A stretch of 64,000 nucleotides of DNA from Acomys russatus (lineage: Eukaryota; Chordata; Mammalia; Rodentia; Muridae): the NCBI RefSeq assembly GCF_903995435.1, contig NC_067168.1, forward strand, positions 8,319,039 to 8,383,038, in the 5' to 3' direction. Position numbers and translations under genes: made by a program. Under the pieces are notes generated by a model. It was not told the DNA's origin and did not search any database. It saw only the letters and a program-made list of their open reading frames with translations. Of this stretch, positions 10,645 to 22,006 are shown in pieces; the stretch's first letter is position 1; each line of letters starts with the position of its first letter.

Positions 10645-11125
10645 TTGGTCCGATGTATTTTGATGCTAATACTGCTTGCTGTCCCTGTGCTCCACCTGTA
10701 CCTTGCCTAAGAGCCTAACCTGTTTGACCAATAAAAGGCCATCACACCTGGGCAGGGCAAATGAGAAGGGTGTAGCTAAGGTTCCAGGGCTTGGGGAGAC
10801 AAAGAGAATCTTGGGAGAGGAGGGGACAGGATGAGGGGAGAGGAAGAAGGGGGCTGTGTCATGGGTTAGGTGGAGGAGACATACATGGCTGGTGTGGATG
10901 GAGGATTTGGCAGAAACGAACATTAGCAAGTAATTTTGGATTGTGGGTGGGAGGTAGCTTGGTAGAAATTATTAGAACCGGATGGCATAGAATTGGGACA
11001 GGTATCCCATACCTGCCCCACTATGCAGATTAATATCTGCCTTGCCCAAGGTTAACTAAGGCTATTTTAAAATATAATAGCTGTCTTTGTCTTGAGTGAT
11101 TGCTAGCGGGTTGGAAAATACTGCC
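10645..11125 (+). mobile_element. LTR-like block (rodent endogenous retrovirus, mys/RMER type suspected)
   Basis: The block starts near 'tgtattttgatgctaatact' and contains 'gaccaataaaaggccatcac', a CCAAT plus TATA-like pair. It ends with 'gtctttgtcttgagtgattg' and 'ctagcgggttggaaaata'. The arrangement and wording resemble rodent class II LTRs recalled from memory. No gag/pol/env sequence is attached, so if real it is a solo LTR. Ends and family name are uncertain. Confidence 0.5.
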
Positions 11126-11140
11126 ATAATAATAATTAAA

Positions 11141-11166
11141 GGCCTAATAATAAACATTATTAGGCC
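11141..11166. other. perfect inverted repeat, 11-bp arms
   Basis: 'ggcctaataat' at 11141-11151 and 'attattaggcc' at 11156-11166 are exact reverse complements around a 4-base loop, just beyond the LTR-like block. Confidence 0.9.
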
Positions 11167-12395
11167 ATACTGGTAAAATAACTGCAACAAGCCATCGTCA
11201 CCACCTTTTCATTTTCACACGTGATTCCAAATCTGCCTTCCTTGGCCACAATCACAGTTTCTTCTTCAAAACAACATTTTCATCTTTAGTCAAAGCAAAA
11301 GTTGACCCCAGATATGAGTGACTAAAGGAAAAAGATAGTAACAACAGTCACTTGCTATTTTAGTTGGCTTATGGAGGATAGCTGGCCAAACTGGATTGTT
11401 GGGCCAGGAGTTGATAACCTGTCTTCCTCAATTACTCTGTACCTTAAATGTTCAGAGACATCTCATTAAACTCAACAAAAACTATAAAACAACACCACCA
11501 ACACCATCCGAAGGAAAAACACATTATTTATGCTTCATATAATAGACTCGCAAAGGCAAATAGAATAAAATTAGAATTTCTAAACTAGAAATTTCCCCTT
11601 TTTCTATCTAGAAGCTTGGTCCCAAGGAAGCTGCCTTCATTCTGGTTACACAGGACCCTATCTATCTATGCATAATGTCCCTGGGATCTAAAACAAAGAC
11701 ATAAACCCAGGGTCCTAAAGATTGTGCCACGCCCACTTGTTGGCACTGTCAGGATTCATTTTAGGTTATCCAAAGGCAGCCGGGAGCCTGAGGACAGAAC
11801 AGGCCCTGAGGTAGGGAGTGGTGGGAGGTGCAGGAGGAGCACAGGCTCCTGTCATGCTTGTTCTTCTTCAGTCACATTCCTTCCTCTGTGACAGGAACCA
11901 CAACAGAGCTCTCCACACACTGCCGTCATAACCCATGGTCTGAAGAAGACTCGTTTCTCACTGTGGATAAAAGTGTTCAGACAATTGGCTATCGAACATA
12001 AACTGAAGTAAACACTCTCGGCACCATGGGTTGTGCTATTCACACTAGTACATGTGGCCTAAGCATAAAGGAAATTAAATACATCCTAAGGCAATAAGAC
12101 AAACAAGAACTTACAACATGGAATATAATCCGAATTGTGGTACAGTGGGATGAGCTCAGCTTTTTAAGAGTCCCAGAATTGTTTTCTGGTCCTAGGAATA
12201 AAAAAAAACTCTGGTCCTGGGTGATCTATGAATGTTGCCCAGAATTAATTTTATCATTTATGGCATAAAACCGTAATAACTTCACCATATGAATACTGCC
12301 AAGATGGAATTAGATATGCATTCATGGAGTGGCCAGTGTTGAAACTGGCACAGAGCAGGCCCTAAGTCAGGGGAGACATTTACTATAATTTTTGC
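11167..12395. other. unique intronic sequence
   Basis: No element recognised on either strand. Confidence 0.5.
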
Positions 12396-12598
12396 TAGAT
12401 GGCCTTTTTAGCCGGGCGTGGTGGCACACGCCTTTGATCCCAGCACTCGGGAGGCAGAGGCAGGCGGATCGCTGTGAGTTCGAGGCCAGCCTGGTCTACA
12501 AAGTGAGTCCAGGATGGCCAAGGCTACACAGAGAAACCCTGTCTCGAAAAACCAAAAAAAAAAAAAAAAAAAAAGAAAAAGAAAATAGATGGCCTTTT
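12396..12598 (+). repeat. B1 SINE with perfect 13-bp target-site duplication
   Basis: The direct repeat 'tagatggcctttt' at 12396-12408 and 12586-12598 flanks a full-length B1 beginning 'gccgggcgtggtggcacacg' with a long A-rich tail. Low divergence suggests a recent insertion. Confidence 0.97.
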
Positions 12599-13039
12599 CT
12601 TGAGGAGAAAAGGAATTTTTTAATATAAAACTTTTACAGGAGTATGCGTACATAGCGATGGGTGTCATAAATGTCTTTGTACAATTATATCTTGTACTTT
12701 GACCATATTCATTGCTCCATCCCTTCTTCTTTACTCCCCTTCCTGTTATTTGCGTCCCTCCAGTCTCACAGCTACTGTCGTGTGCATGGTTTATGCATCT
12801 GTACAAAATCTAGAATTCACAGATGAGAGAGCATGCAATATTTACCTACCCAAGTCTGATTTATCTAGCCTAATATGATGGTCCCCATTTGACTCCATTT
12901 TCCTTGTCAACTACATGTTTTTGTTCAGCTTTATGATGGACTAGAACTCCATTGTGGATGCATCATTCATCTTTCTAGCCTGAGTCATAACTTGGCTTTT
13001 GTGAATTGTGCTTCCATAAACATAAAAGTGCACGTATCA

Positions 13040-13258
13040 GGGCTGGAGAGATGGCTCAGTGTCTAAGAGCATGTGCTGCTTTGGCACAGGACCTGGTTCC
13101 CAGCATCCGGGTCAGGAAGCTCAGAACTGCCTGTAACTGCAGTTCCAGAGGATCTGACACCTTTGGCCTCTGCAGGCCCCTGCATGCACATGGTGCACAT
13201 CAACTTATACAGATAAACACACATAAATTTAAATAAGAAAATAAATCTTTACTGTGAA
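13040..13258 (+). repeat. B2 SINE inserted in the antisense L1
   Basis: Clean B2 head 'gggctggagagatggctcag' and 'tgtctaagagcatgtgctgc', then 'ctgcagttccagaggatctg' and an AAATAAGAAAATAAATC tail carrying a polyadenylation-type AATAAA. Confidence 0.92.
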
Positions 13259-13511
13259 AAAGTACAAGTCTCTCTGTGCTTTGAGTATATGCTGAAGAGT
13301 GGTATAGTAGGATCATAGGTTATATAAATGTTTAAGTTATTTCTATGATGACTTCCGTAGTAGTTGGACTACTTTATAGTTTCACCAACAGTGTCTCAAC
13401 CCTCCCTCCTGAGTCTTTGCCATCTTGTTGTTTTCTTTATGATAGCCATTCTGACTGGGGCGAAATGGAATCTCAATATTGTTTTATCTGACTTTCACAT
13501 GAACTCTGGTG

Positions 13512-13745
13512 CCCCACATTTAACCACGTCCCCTGGATGGGGAGGCCTGGTGGCACTCAGAGGAAGGATAGCAGGCTACCAAGAAGAGACTTGATACCCT
13601 ATGAGCATATACAGGGGGAAGAGGTCCCCCTCAGTCACAGTCATAGGGGAGGGGGGTAAGGGGAAAATGAGGAAGGGAGGAATGGGAGGATACAAGGGAG
13701 GGGATAACCATTGAGATGTAATATGAATAAATTAATAAAATATAT
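13512..13745 (+). mobile_element. 5'-truncated rodent LINE-1 3' end inserted in the antisense L1
   Basis: Contains 'ccctatgagcatatacaggg' and a G-rich segment 'ataggggaggggggtaaggg', then 'gggataaccattgagatgta' and a terminal 'aataaattaataaaata'. The G-rich tract followed by a terminal AATAAA-type signal is the layout of muroid L1 3' UTRs. The older L1 sequence resumes on its far side. Confidence 0.78.
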
Positions 13746-14839
13746 TTTAAAATACTGTTTTAATTTCCATTTTCCTGATGGATGATGTTGAACTCTTTTT
13801 TTCACATATTAATTCCCCATTCATCTTCTGAGAGCTGTCTGTCTGTTGCATTAGCCCATTTACTAGTTTGTAACTTTGATGTTTAGGGTTTTTTTTTGTT
13901 TTCTGGTTTTTGTTTACTTTTTAAAAATACATTCTAGATACTAAGCCTCTCTCAGATGTGTGGCTAGCAAAGATTTTCATCTTCTGTAGGCTCCTTGTTC
14001 ACCTACTTCTTTTATTGGATTTCATGAAATCCCATTTGTCAATTCTTGATTTTATTCCCGAGCTACCAGAATCCTTCTCAGATAGTCTTTGCCTATTCCT
14101 ACACCTCTGTCTTGAAGTGTTTTAGCTTCAGGGTTGGGAGTCACATATTAAGGTCTTTGTTCTAAGTTGAATTGATGTTTGTGCAGCAAGGCAAAGCAGT
14201 TCCATCCTACTACGTGTGGAGATCCAGTTTTCCCGGTGTCGTTTGCTGAGAAGCTGCCTTTTCTCCAATGTGTGTATTTGACACTTTGTCAAGTACCAGG
14301 TTGTTATAGCTATGTGTGTTTATTTATGTGTCTTCTGGTCAACTGATCTATGTATCTGCATTTATGCCAGTACTGTGCTGTTTTTGTTACTATGGCTCTA
14401 GAGTATATATTAAAGTTGGGTATGGTGATACTTCTAGCATTGTTTATTTTTATTGTTGTTCAATAATCTTTTGGCTGTTCATTTTTTTCATATGAATAAA
14501 GGAAATATTTCTTTTACTAAAAAGACACTTATTCTTGAATTTAGTCATAATGATACCATGTCGTCTTAGTTTAATTATCCTAGATACTAATTAACAAATA
14601 GAAGAGGTACAGTGTATCATACACCTAGAAGTGTCTTTTCATCATAAAATTACTAGGGGGTCTTTGTAATTGTAACCCCAGAAATATTGCCAATGCTGTT
14701 TCTATGATATTTCTACTTAAACTAAATTTTTTTATCACACTCATTTTACTTACTTTCTACCATGACTCTTCCAATGATCAGAGACAGGTCATAAGGCTTG
14801 GCCTCAGTGAGCCATCTTACCTGCCCTTCTGATCTCTGA

Positions 14840-14841
<2 letters not shown>

Positions 14842-14905
<64 letters not shown>
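14842..14905. repeat. (CT)n microsatellite
   Basis: About 64 bp of pure CT adjoining an old reverse B1. Confidence 0.97.
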
Positions 14906-14908
<3 letters not shown>

Positions 14909-15042
14909 AGGGACTCTCTATTAGTCCTGGTCAGGCTGAAACTTACTATGTAGACCAGGCTGGTGTCAGACTCACAGAATCCACCTGTCTCCGCCTCCAG
15001 AATGCTGCAAATTAAAGTTGTGTACTACCACATGCCCAGCCT
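14906..15042 (-). repeat. diverged B1 SINE
   Basis: Reverse B1: 'cagggactctctattagtcc', 'tatgtagaccaggctggtgt', 'ccacctgtctccgcctccag', 'accacatgcccagcct'. Confidence 0.8.
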
Positions 15043-16085
15043 GTGTGATATCTTTTGAATAAGTAGATTAGTCATGATGACTATGTTCCCAATACATTTG
15101 TTCACTACTTCAAATACACAATTCAATGTAAAAAAAAAAAAAAAAAATCCTGTACCTAGGGATAAAAACTACTTTACAGCTAGCTCCACTTTTAGAAACG
15201 TGTTCTCATGAAAATAGAATAAAATTGCAAACGTCAGAAAACTTCTGCCTCTGACCTGAACACTATTTTCACAGAGAAGTTGAACCAGAAACAAGTAGCT
15301 AAGGTCCCAGGATGCTAGGGAGCCCCTTAATAGATCTTATGTCTCTCCGCATAAATGGACCAGTGGGAAGAACGATTTGAAGAGGGGTCTCAAAATGAGC
15401 TGCCATCTTCTGCTTGAGGGGAGGAAACAATCGGAGAAGAAAGAGACTGCACAACATTCAATTTAGTTCCTAACAAGAAACAAATATGATGTATTTCCTA
15501 ATGAAACAAATATGAGGTACCGGCACAGAAAGAAGCGCAGGAGCCTGGTGCCTCTGCTATCAAACCTACCTCCTCTTTGTGCCCATGGTCCTACAAGGGA
15601 ACAAGCGGTGTGGTCTCAGTTGGCTGCAGAGGGAGTAGACTCAAAACAGGTGGGGGCAGCAAAGAGCCACTCCATGTTGCCCCGGGGCCACAGGTTAGCA
15701 TGTGAATCGTGGAGCCAAGGGAGGACATTTGGGCTTTGCCAGCCAACCAGAGTCAGAGGCACAAGAATGAAACGTGTTCAAAAACAGCCCTGAATCAGTC
15801 ATTCATTACAAAAGCACAGGAACATTCACGTTGTACAATGCATTGCATTGGGTATTACAGAAAGAATTGCATCCTGTCAGTCTGAAGGGATACTGGCAAT
15901 AGAAAATGATTTATGATATGGTACAGTAAGCATGTGCTAGAGGAAACACAGGGAGAAATGATGTCTATCTGGAGTGCTAACAGACTAGGTTTTCAGGAGG
16001 ATGTGCTCAGAAATCTCACAGTGAATAAAAACAGAGAAGGGTTTAGTTAGGTTAGAATGTTCCAGGCTCAAGGCTGTAAAAGATG
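15043..16085. other. unique intronic sequence
   Basis: Contains an A18 run near 15130. No exon or repeat family recognised; short open frames here show no known domain. Confidence 0.5.
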
Positions 16086-16300
16086 GGGCTGGAGAGAGGG
16101 CTCACTAGTTAAGAGTGCTTATTCCTGCAGAGAGGGCTCAGGGCTCAAGTCCCGGCACCCACATGTTGGCTAACAACAATCTATCGCTCCAGTTCCAGGT
16201 GAGCTGATGTCAGCTTCTCAGAGGGCATCCGGAACGTATGTGGTTAATACACACACAGGCAGGCAAAACACTGATACTTCATTTTTTTTTTTTTTAATTA
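16086..16300 (+). repeat. B2 SINE
   Basis: Head 'ggggctggagagagggctca', B-box area 'cccggcacccacatgttggc', 'ctccagttccaggtgagctg', CA-rich and T-rich end. Confidence 0.88.
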
Positions 16301-16989
16301 AAAATCTTACATAGAAAGAAAAGAAACGGCCATGAAAAGGCCAAATAGATGATGCAGCACCATAGTAATGGTGTCCTCACATAAAGGAAGCCCTGTGAGT
16401 CACACACTGAGTCATGTAGCTGCGAAAGCTTTTTAATCCACAGGACAGTGACATAGCCAGATATGTAAATTAGAAAGACCCTGTAGGGGACTGTGAAAAA
16501 TGGCTCAGTGGGCAAGCCTCAGCACCTGAGTTTGAAGAGAGAACCATACAAAGTTGTTCTCTGAATTCCCCTCTTCTCCTCTCCTTCCCCTCCCCCTCAC
16601 TCCCCTCCCAGCCTCACCCCTCCTTCCTACCTCACCTCACCCCTCCCTGCCCACCACCTCCCCAGCTATAGGGAGTTCTGCTTACCTTTTCTCACCCCTA
16701 ATAAAATGCCTTTCTGAACCTCACTCTTCCATTGTCTGAGAAAGTCATTCTTTGAGTTCACCCACCGGACAAAATGCCTGGAAGCCACTGGCCCTGGGGG
16801 GATTTGATGACACTGATTATCTGACCCCAGGTCTGTGAGTCGTGCTCACCTCAGGCAAGAAAGGTTCCATTGTACCACTGCTTTCTCTGCAAGCAAGTCT
16901 GCAACACAGCTACATTTGGATGCCACTGCTCTCGGACAGACACATGACAACTCAGCACCAAAGAGAGACCGCTGTGTGTTAGGTCTGGA
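16301..16989. other. intronic sequence, CT-rich part
   Basis: 16565-16675 is a C/T-rich patch (CTCCCC/CACCCC). 'cacccctaataaaatgcctt' near 16695 carries AATAAA and could belong to an LTR, but I cannot assign it. Confidence 0.4.
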
Positions 16990-17285
16990 GCCTCCCCTCC
17001 CGCCTCGCCCCCAGCTACTGTTCATAAGTCAAATGATCTGTTCACGCTCGTTCTGCAGTGCTCTCTCACTCCTCTCTGCCCTGCTCTTTCCCACTGTCTC
17101 GGCTGAGCTGTCTTGGGTTCTTGGGATGCTCTGTATTTTTTGCTACCCTGCTATTCTCTCCCACTCTACTGCTTCCTTATAGCCCTGGCCATGTCTAGTT
17201 TGCTTTCTTTTCTTTCTGCTGGACTCTTCTAGATGCCTCTGGATCTTTTCTCTTTTACAATAAAAAGCTTCTCTCCCAGTAGAAT
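16990..17285 (+). mobile_element. LTR-like fragment
   Basis: The sequence 'ctcggctgagctgtcttggg', 'tggccatgtctagtttgctt' and 'tcttttacaataaaaagctt' has the pyrimidine-rich R/U5 wording and AATAAA signal typical of rodent class II LTR ends. No internal retroviral sequence is attached. Confidence 0.4.
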
Positions 17286-17302
17286 GATCGTGTTGTCCCT
17301 CT

Positions 17303-17475
17303 ACACACACACACTGTGCCCTCTCACACACGGTGCCCTCTCTCACATACTGTGCCCTCTCTTACACATCCACTGTGCCCTCTCACACACAGTGCCCTCT
17401 CTTACACACACACTGTGCCTTCTCACACATACTGTGCCCTCTCTCTCACACTGTGACCTCTGTCTCACACTGTGA
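17303..17475. repeat. degenerate minisatellite, CACACTGTGCCCTCT-type units
   Basis: About eight irregular units of 16-24 bp built on 'cacactgtgccctct', with 'ctctcttacacacacac' variants, just beyond the LTR-like fragment. Confidence 0.85.
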
Positions 17476-17649
17476 TGTTAGCCGAAGTGGGACTTGCTGG
17501 CCTACAAGATTTCCATGATCTGCTGGAGTCATCAGTCCCACTGACTTTTCTTCACCAAAGGATCATGGTCCCTTCAGACCAAAGGGTCCCGGGAAACTGA
17601 AATGTCTTTATCAGTTCTAGACAAATAAGGCTCACCAACTGTGCCAGTC

Positions 17650-18390
17650 TGCTTGGAAGTAAGCCTTAGTTACTAAGGGAACAGAACCCTAGAAAGTTGG
17701 TCTGTGAAAAACCAGGCCAGATCCAGGCAACTGGGTACAAGTCTCCACACTACAGAAGACACCACTGAGGAGACTGGATATTCCACAATATCCTGTATGT
17801 AGCAGAGCAGTCTACCTGACCTGACAGTGCGCAGAAGCTGAACCTCAAAATAGCTTCCTTTAAAGGCAAACTGCTGATATTGATTATTATGCCTGGAATT
17901 AATTTTGACTGTTTAAACTTGATAGATTATGAAGAGACGGGAAAAAGAGGAACAGTTTTACCAGGACAATTGTACAGAGACAGGTTGCAGAGAGAGAGAA
18001 CAAGCTGGACACAGGTGAAGACAGAACAAGCTAGAGAAGGATCCAGAAGGTTAGAGCATAGTGCCAAAGTCAGTATGTGGTCCAGCACAGCAATTCAATC
18101 AGAAGAGGAGAGAACCCAGTTTGAATCAGTCAGCTTGGAGATGAGTTTGAGCCAGAACAGCTGAGTTTAACCAGCCAGCCAGAGTTCAGAAAGAACTAGA
18201 AAGGGTGAGCTTAGTCAGCAATAAGTCTCTGAGAATGAAAACATTCTAGGTCTAGATTAGATTGTATGGAGGCTAGAAGCTTCTGGGACTAGATTTAGTG
18301 TAGCAGACAGAGGCAATAGGCCTCCCAGACAACAGTTACATCAGGTGAATAAAAGTTACTTTTACACATGTCACCTTGGGAGCACAAGGG
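17650..18390 (+). mobile_element. LTR-like block with polyadenylation signal
   Basis: The purine-rich body (repeated 'gagagagaacaagctggaca', 'aacaagctagagaaggatcc'), then 'gcaataggcctcccagacaa' and 'gtgaataaaagttactttta', resembles rodent RMER/ERVK-type LTRs recalled from memory. A 94-codon open frame inside it (from 17880) has no recognisable domain. Confidence 0.42.
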
Positions 18391-19074
18391 GAATGACGGG
18401 GGAATGTGTCACCTCTGCCCCTCACATAAACAGTGCAGTCTCCTGTGTCAGCAAGTTCACAGGAAGACTTCAGGTGGTAGTTTATAACTTTTTCACAATG
18501 TTAGCATAATTTATTTTATTTGACACATAGAAAGTGTACACACTTATGAGGAACCATTTAGCATTTCCTTGTGGTAGAGACATTCCAAGTCCTCTCAGGT
18601 ACTTTATTCCTGCATGTGAGCTGCAGAACAGGAGACTTGTTCGTTATTCCTGCCTCACTATGACTTAGAAGCGACTGACAGAATAGTAACAACATTTTCA
18701 TATTTACTTGAGTGTTTATGATAAAACACAGACTTCAAAAAACACTCACCTAAGGTAGGCATCTCGCTGCAGACTCTTGGGTGATGGTGCCTGCCCCCCC
18801 CCCCAGCCCCTGGCTGAGAGGACACATAGCCTACCCCAGATGATGGTCTAGTGGGCTTTATTCCTGCCAAGAGCTGCCAACTTTCAACAAAGGATATATT
18901 TGAGAGAAAAATAGATCTGTCTTTACTAATGGAAGACCCAGAATGATGTAATTCCCAAACACTACCACTCCTTTGTATGACTTAGTTACCTGCTTAAATA
19001 CAGCCTTGCCACTGCAGCGGGAAGGTTGGGGCATGGCCAATCTGTGAGTGCTCCCCCGTTCTGGGAACTTGAGT
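18391..19074. other. unique intronic sequence
   Basis: A C12 run near 18787-18798; otherwise nothing recognised. Confidence 0.45.
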
Positions 19075-19235
19075 GTTCTGTATCTATTTACATAAGGTAA
19101 TTTATTAGTTTACTTGTCTATTTCCTTCTGGGGCGGTGAGCCACTGTGAGGACAGAGGCTGTGTCTACTTTCCTTCACAGAGTGCCTGCCACATGATAGG
19201 CACTCAGTAAATATTTGATGAAATCAAGAAGAGTA
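19075..19235 (+). repeat. ancient LINE-2 3' end
   Basis: 'gaggacagaggctgtgtcta', 'gagtgcctgccacatgatag' and 'gcactcagtaaatatttgat' match the conserved L2 3' end (a 'cagtgcctggcacatagtagg...caataaatgtttg' type sequence). Confidence 0.72.
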
Positions 19236-19989
19236 AATTTAAGTTATGTGAAGTGAGAAGGTCTCAGGACAATCTTGACTACTTCTCCTTGTTCAAAAGA
19301 TCCAAACAGTTACATTTTGTCAACTTCCTTAGCCTTTCATCTGACAGTTTTGTCTCTAATTCAGGAGTCACTTTGTTCCTTAAAGTTTATTCCAAACGAA
19401 AATATGTAAACGGAATAAGGAAAAAGCAGTACATTCCACCAGAATGTTGCAACAGGAAATTGTTATCTTTAAATCTCATACAAATTAAATTACATGTTTA
19501 TCTAACTTAGGTAAATACTAATGTTATAAGTGGATTAAAAGCAAAAAAAAAAAAAAGATGTAATTTATAATGTTATTATTTTTTATTATAGAAATTAAAG
19601 CCAGTTTTTCCAGGATTTTAAAAAGCGAAGCTAATGTGATACATACCAAGAGAGCATTTGGACACGGTTACTTTAGACTTAAAATGTTGCCTTTCGATTC
19701 TCTGAAATAATTCTCCTCCACAGCTGTATGGTCTAGAGCAGCCTAAAGTTCTCTCCAGAGCTTACCCGTGGAAGAGAAGCATTCATATCCCAAGCCAAGA
19801 GGAATCTTTCATCAAAATATTGGGAAGAGATATAATTTATCATGTTAAGATTTGCCTTCATATTCAAGTTAGTGGTTTGATGCCTTAAAATAAAATATTT
19901 AAAATTGAAATGACTTTTTTGTAGAAACAGAAAAAGTCATGTTACTATTCATAAGAAATCTTAAGAGCCCTGTAATAACCAATGCAGTT
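19236..19989. other. AT-rich intronic sequence
   Basis: Includes an A13 run near 19544 and a short hairpin (19910-19940). No exon found. Confidence 0.45.
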
Positions 19990-20885
19990 TTGCAAAAGAA
20001 CAAAGTGAGAGGTCACACACTTCTTGTTTTCAAAACTAATTACAATACTACACTCATCAAAATGGTGTGGCACTGCCATAAAGCCAGAGATGTAGGTTAA
20101 CAGAGTGGAAAAGCCTGTAAATAAAGCCAGTCAAAAGATTTCTCACAAAGATGCCAAGATCATTCAGTCGGGGAAGGAGAGAGTTTTCACTAGCATTGGG
20201 AAACCTGGGTATCCACATGTTTAGTAAGGTTTAACCCTTATCTTTGAGTAGTTAGTAAAATTAGCTCAAAATCAATCAAAATATAAAATACACACACACA
20301 CACACAAAAAAAAACCACAAGAAAAGTACTTTGTGATAATGCATTTGCAGCTGTTTCTTGAGTACACCAACAGCACAAGCCATGAAAGGAAAAATGTAGA
20401 TTAGCTGGACTATGTCAAACTTAGAATCTTCCAAGCATCGAAGAATAGCAACTCATTGAAGGGAAGAAAGTGCATGTGATGGACCGAATTAATATGTAGA
20501 ATATTAAAAACTTCTATAAGTCCAAAAACTTTTCCTGAGCAAAGGGCTTATACAGACATTTCTTCAGAGAGGAAAAAATACAATCAGAGAAAAGGCACAT
20601 GAAAAAATGGCCAATATTACTAACCATTAGAGAAATACTAATCAAAGCTACAATTAAATGATAGATATTTGCACCATTAGAATGGGTGCTACCAAAACCA
20701 AACAGAAAATGTTAAGTGGCAGCAAGGTTGCCAAACGTGAGAACTTTTAAGGTACCCGTGGTGAGTAATACGATGCAGCCAAGTGAAGAAGATGACAGGA
20801 ATCCCTCAAAAGTTTGAAAACACTTTGCTATATGATCTAGCAATTCCACACCTGGGTGTGCACTCAAAGGAACTGGGAACAGGGT
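19990..20885 (+). mobile_element. ancient LINE-1 (L1M-type) ORF2 3' region
   Basis: Runs in L1 order: 'cttgttttcaaaactaatta', 'aaaatggtgtggcactgcca', 'agatgccaagatcattcagt', 'gggtatccacatgt', 'atggccaatattactaacca', 'tatatgatctagcaattcca'. Frame is lost. It predates the rodent radiation by its divergence. Confidence 0.83.
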
Positions 20886-21606
20886 TTTTAATAAAGGTTT
20901 TAAAAAATTATTTTATTTTTGTATGTATACATTTATATTATTACACATATATACAATAGATTATCTATGGCACGAAGAACCGTGACACAATCATGAATTA
21001 TATAGATGTTACATTCTCAGTGTTTTGGCTGTTTGTGTTTGGCAGCCTTGAAGAAGACATCTTTCCTATCTTGGTGCATCTAAATTTCTGAATGTAAATC
21101 AATCTCCATCGCATATTGCCATTATTGACTTAGGACACCTATGTAAACCTGAAAACATCTTAGCTCCTAAACAATTAAGCTTCATTGTACAACTAAGCTA
21201 CCTGGTCTTCAACTCCCTTAGAGACTTGAGAAGGAGTAAACTGGATTATTTAATAGACATCTGTACACACTCTTCATAGCAGCATTGCTTCGTGTCAAAC
21301 TGGGAGGGCTGAGTGCCCATCCCCCGATGAGAGATAAGCTAAATGCAGTAGAGCCATGCAATGGAATCCTGCTCAGCTTTGCCAGGAGGGACATTCTGAC
21401 ACCTACTGCAATATCAGCCCAACCTAAAGCTGTTGCGCTCAGGGTTATATAAGTCAGTTATGGACCTGCAAATGTTCTGTGATTCACTTATATGAGGTAC
21501 ATAATGTCATCCAATACATAAAGACAAAGCAGACAGTGGTTGCCAGGGATACGGGAGCTAAGAGGAAAGCAATTACTATGTAATAGGTGTAGAGTTTCCA
21601 GTATAA

Positions 21607-21608
<2 letters not shown>
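20886..21608. other. AT-rich intronic sequence
   Basis: Probably contains further diluted L1 sequence, but no specific match can be defended. Confidence 0.4.

Positions 21609-21652
<44 letters not shown>
21609..21652. repeat. (CA)n microsatellite
   Basis: About 22 CA units, followed by ATAC/ATAT-rich sequence to about 21690. Confidence 0.97.
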
Positions 21653-21665
<13 letters not shown>

Positions 21666-21783
21666 TACATATATATACACATATATTTGCAATATATATT
21701 TCTTGAGCTCCTTGGTGGTAATAGTTCAATGGGTCAATATATTTAATGCTACTGAATTATACAGCTAGAAATAGTCACAACAT

Positions 21784-21916
21784 CTGGGGTGTGGTGGCAC
21801 ATACCGTTAATACAAGTATTCAGGAGTCAGAGATGGGCAGACCTCTGTGCGTTTGAGGTTAGCCTGGTCTATAAGAGTTCCAGGCCAGCCAGTGCTACAC
21901 AGAGAGCCCTTGTCTC

Positions 21917-22006
<90 letters not shown>
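21784..22006 (+). repeat. B1 SINE with (GAAA)n tail
   Basis: A diverged B1 body (to about 21917, 'gtggtggcacataccgttaa', 'gtttgaggttagcctggtct', 'acacagagagcccttgtctc') runs directly into about 22 GAAA units. The microsatellite evidently grew from the SINE tail. Confidence 0.92.

Larger units (their letters stand above)
12660..14510 (-). mobile_element. ancient LINE-1 ORF2/3' end, antisense, interrupted twice
   Basis: The plus strand shows the complement of L1 ORF2 and the 3' end: 'tgatggactagaactccatt', 'gtgaattgtgcttccataaa', 'agccattctgactggggcga', 'aatggaatctcaatattg', 'ctcagatgtgtggctagcaa', 'atgccagtactgtgctgttt'. The order is that of an L1 read from right to left. It is broken by a B2 (13040-13258) and by a younger L1 3' end (13512-13745). 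The reading frame is decayed. Confidence 0.85.

Noticed and set aside
12392..12628. Small protein containing LIPALGRQRQADRCEFEAS
   Set aside because: A well-known conceptual translation of the B1 SINE; the same peptide appears at other B1 copies in the window.
17880..18164. 94-codon plus-strand open frame
   Set aside because: Lies inside an LTR-like purine-rich block; no known domain.
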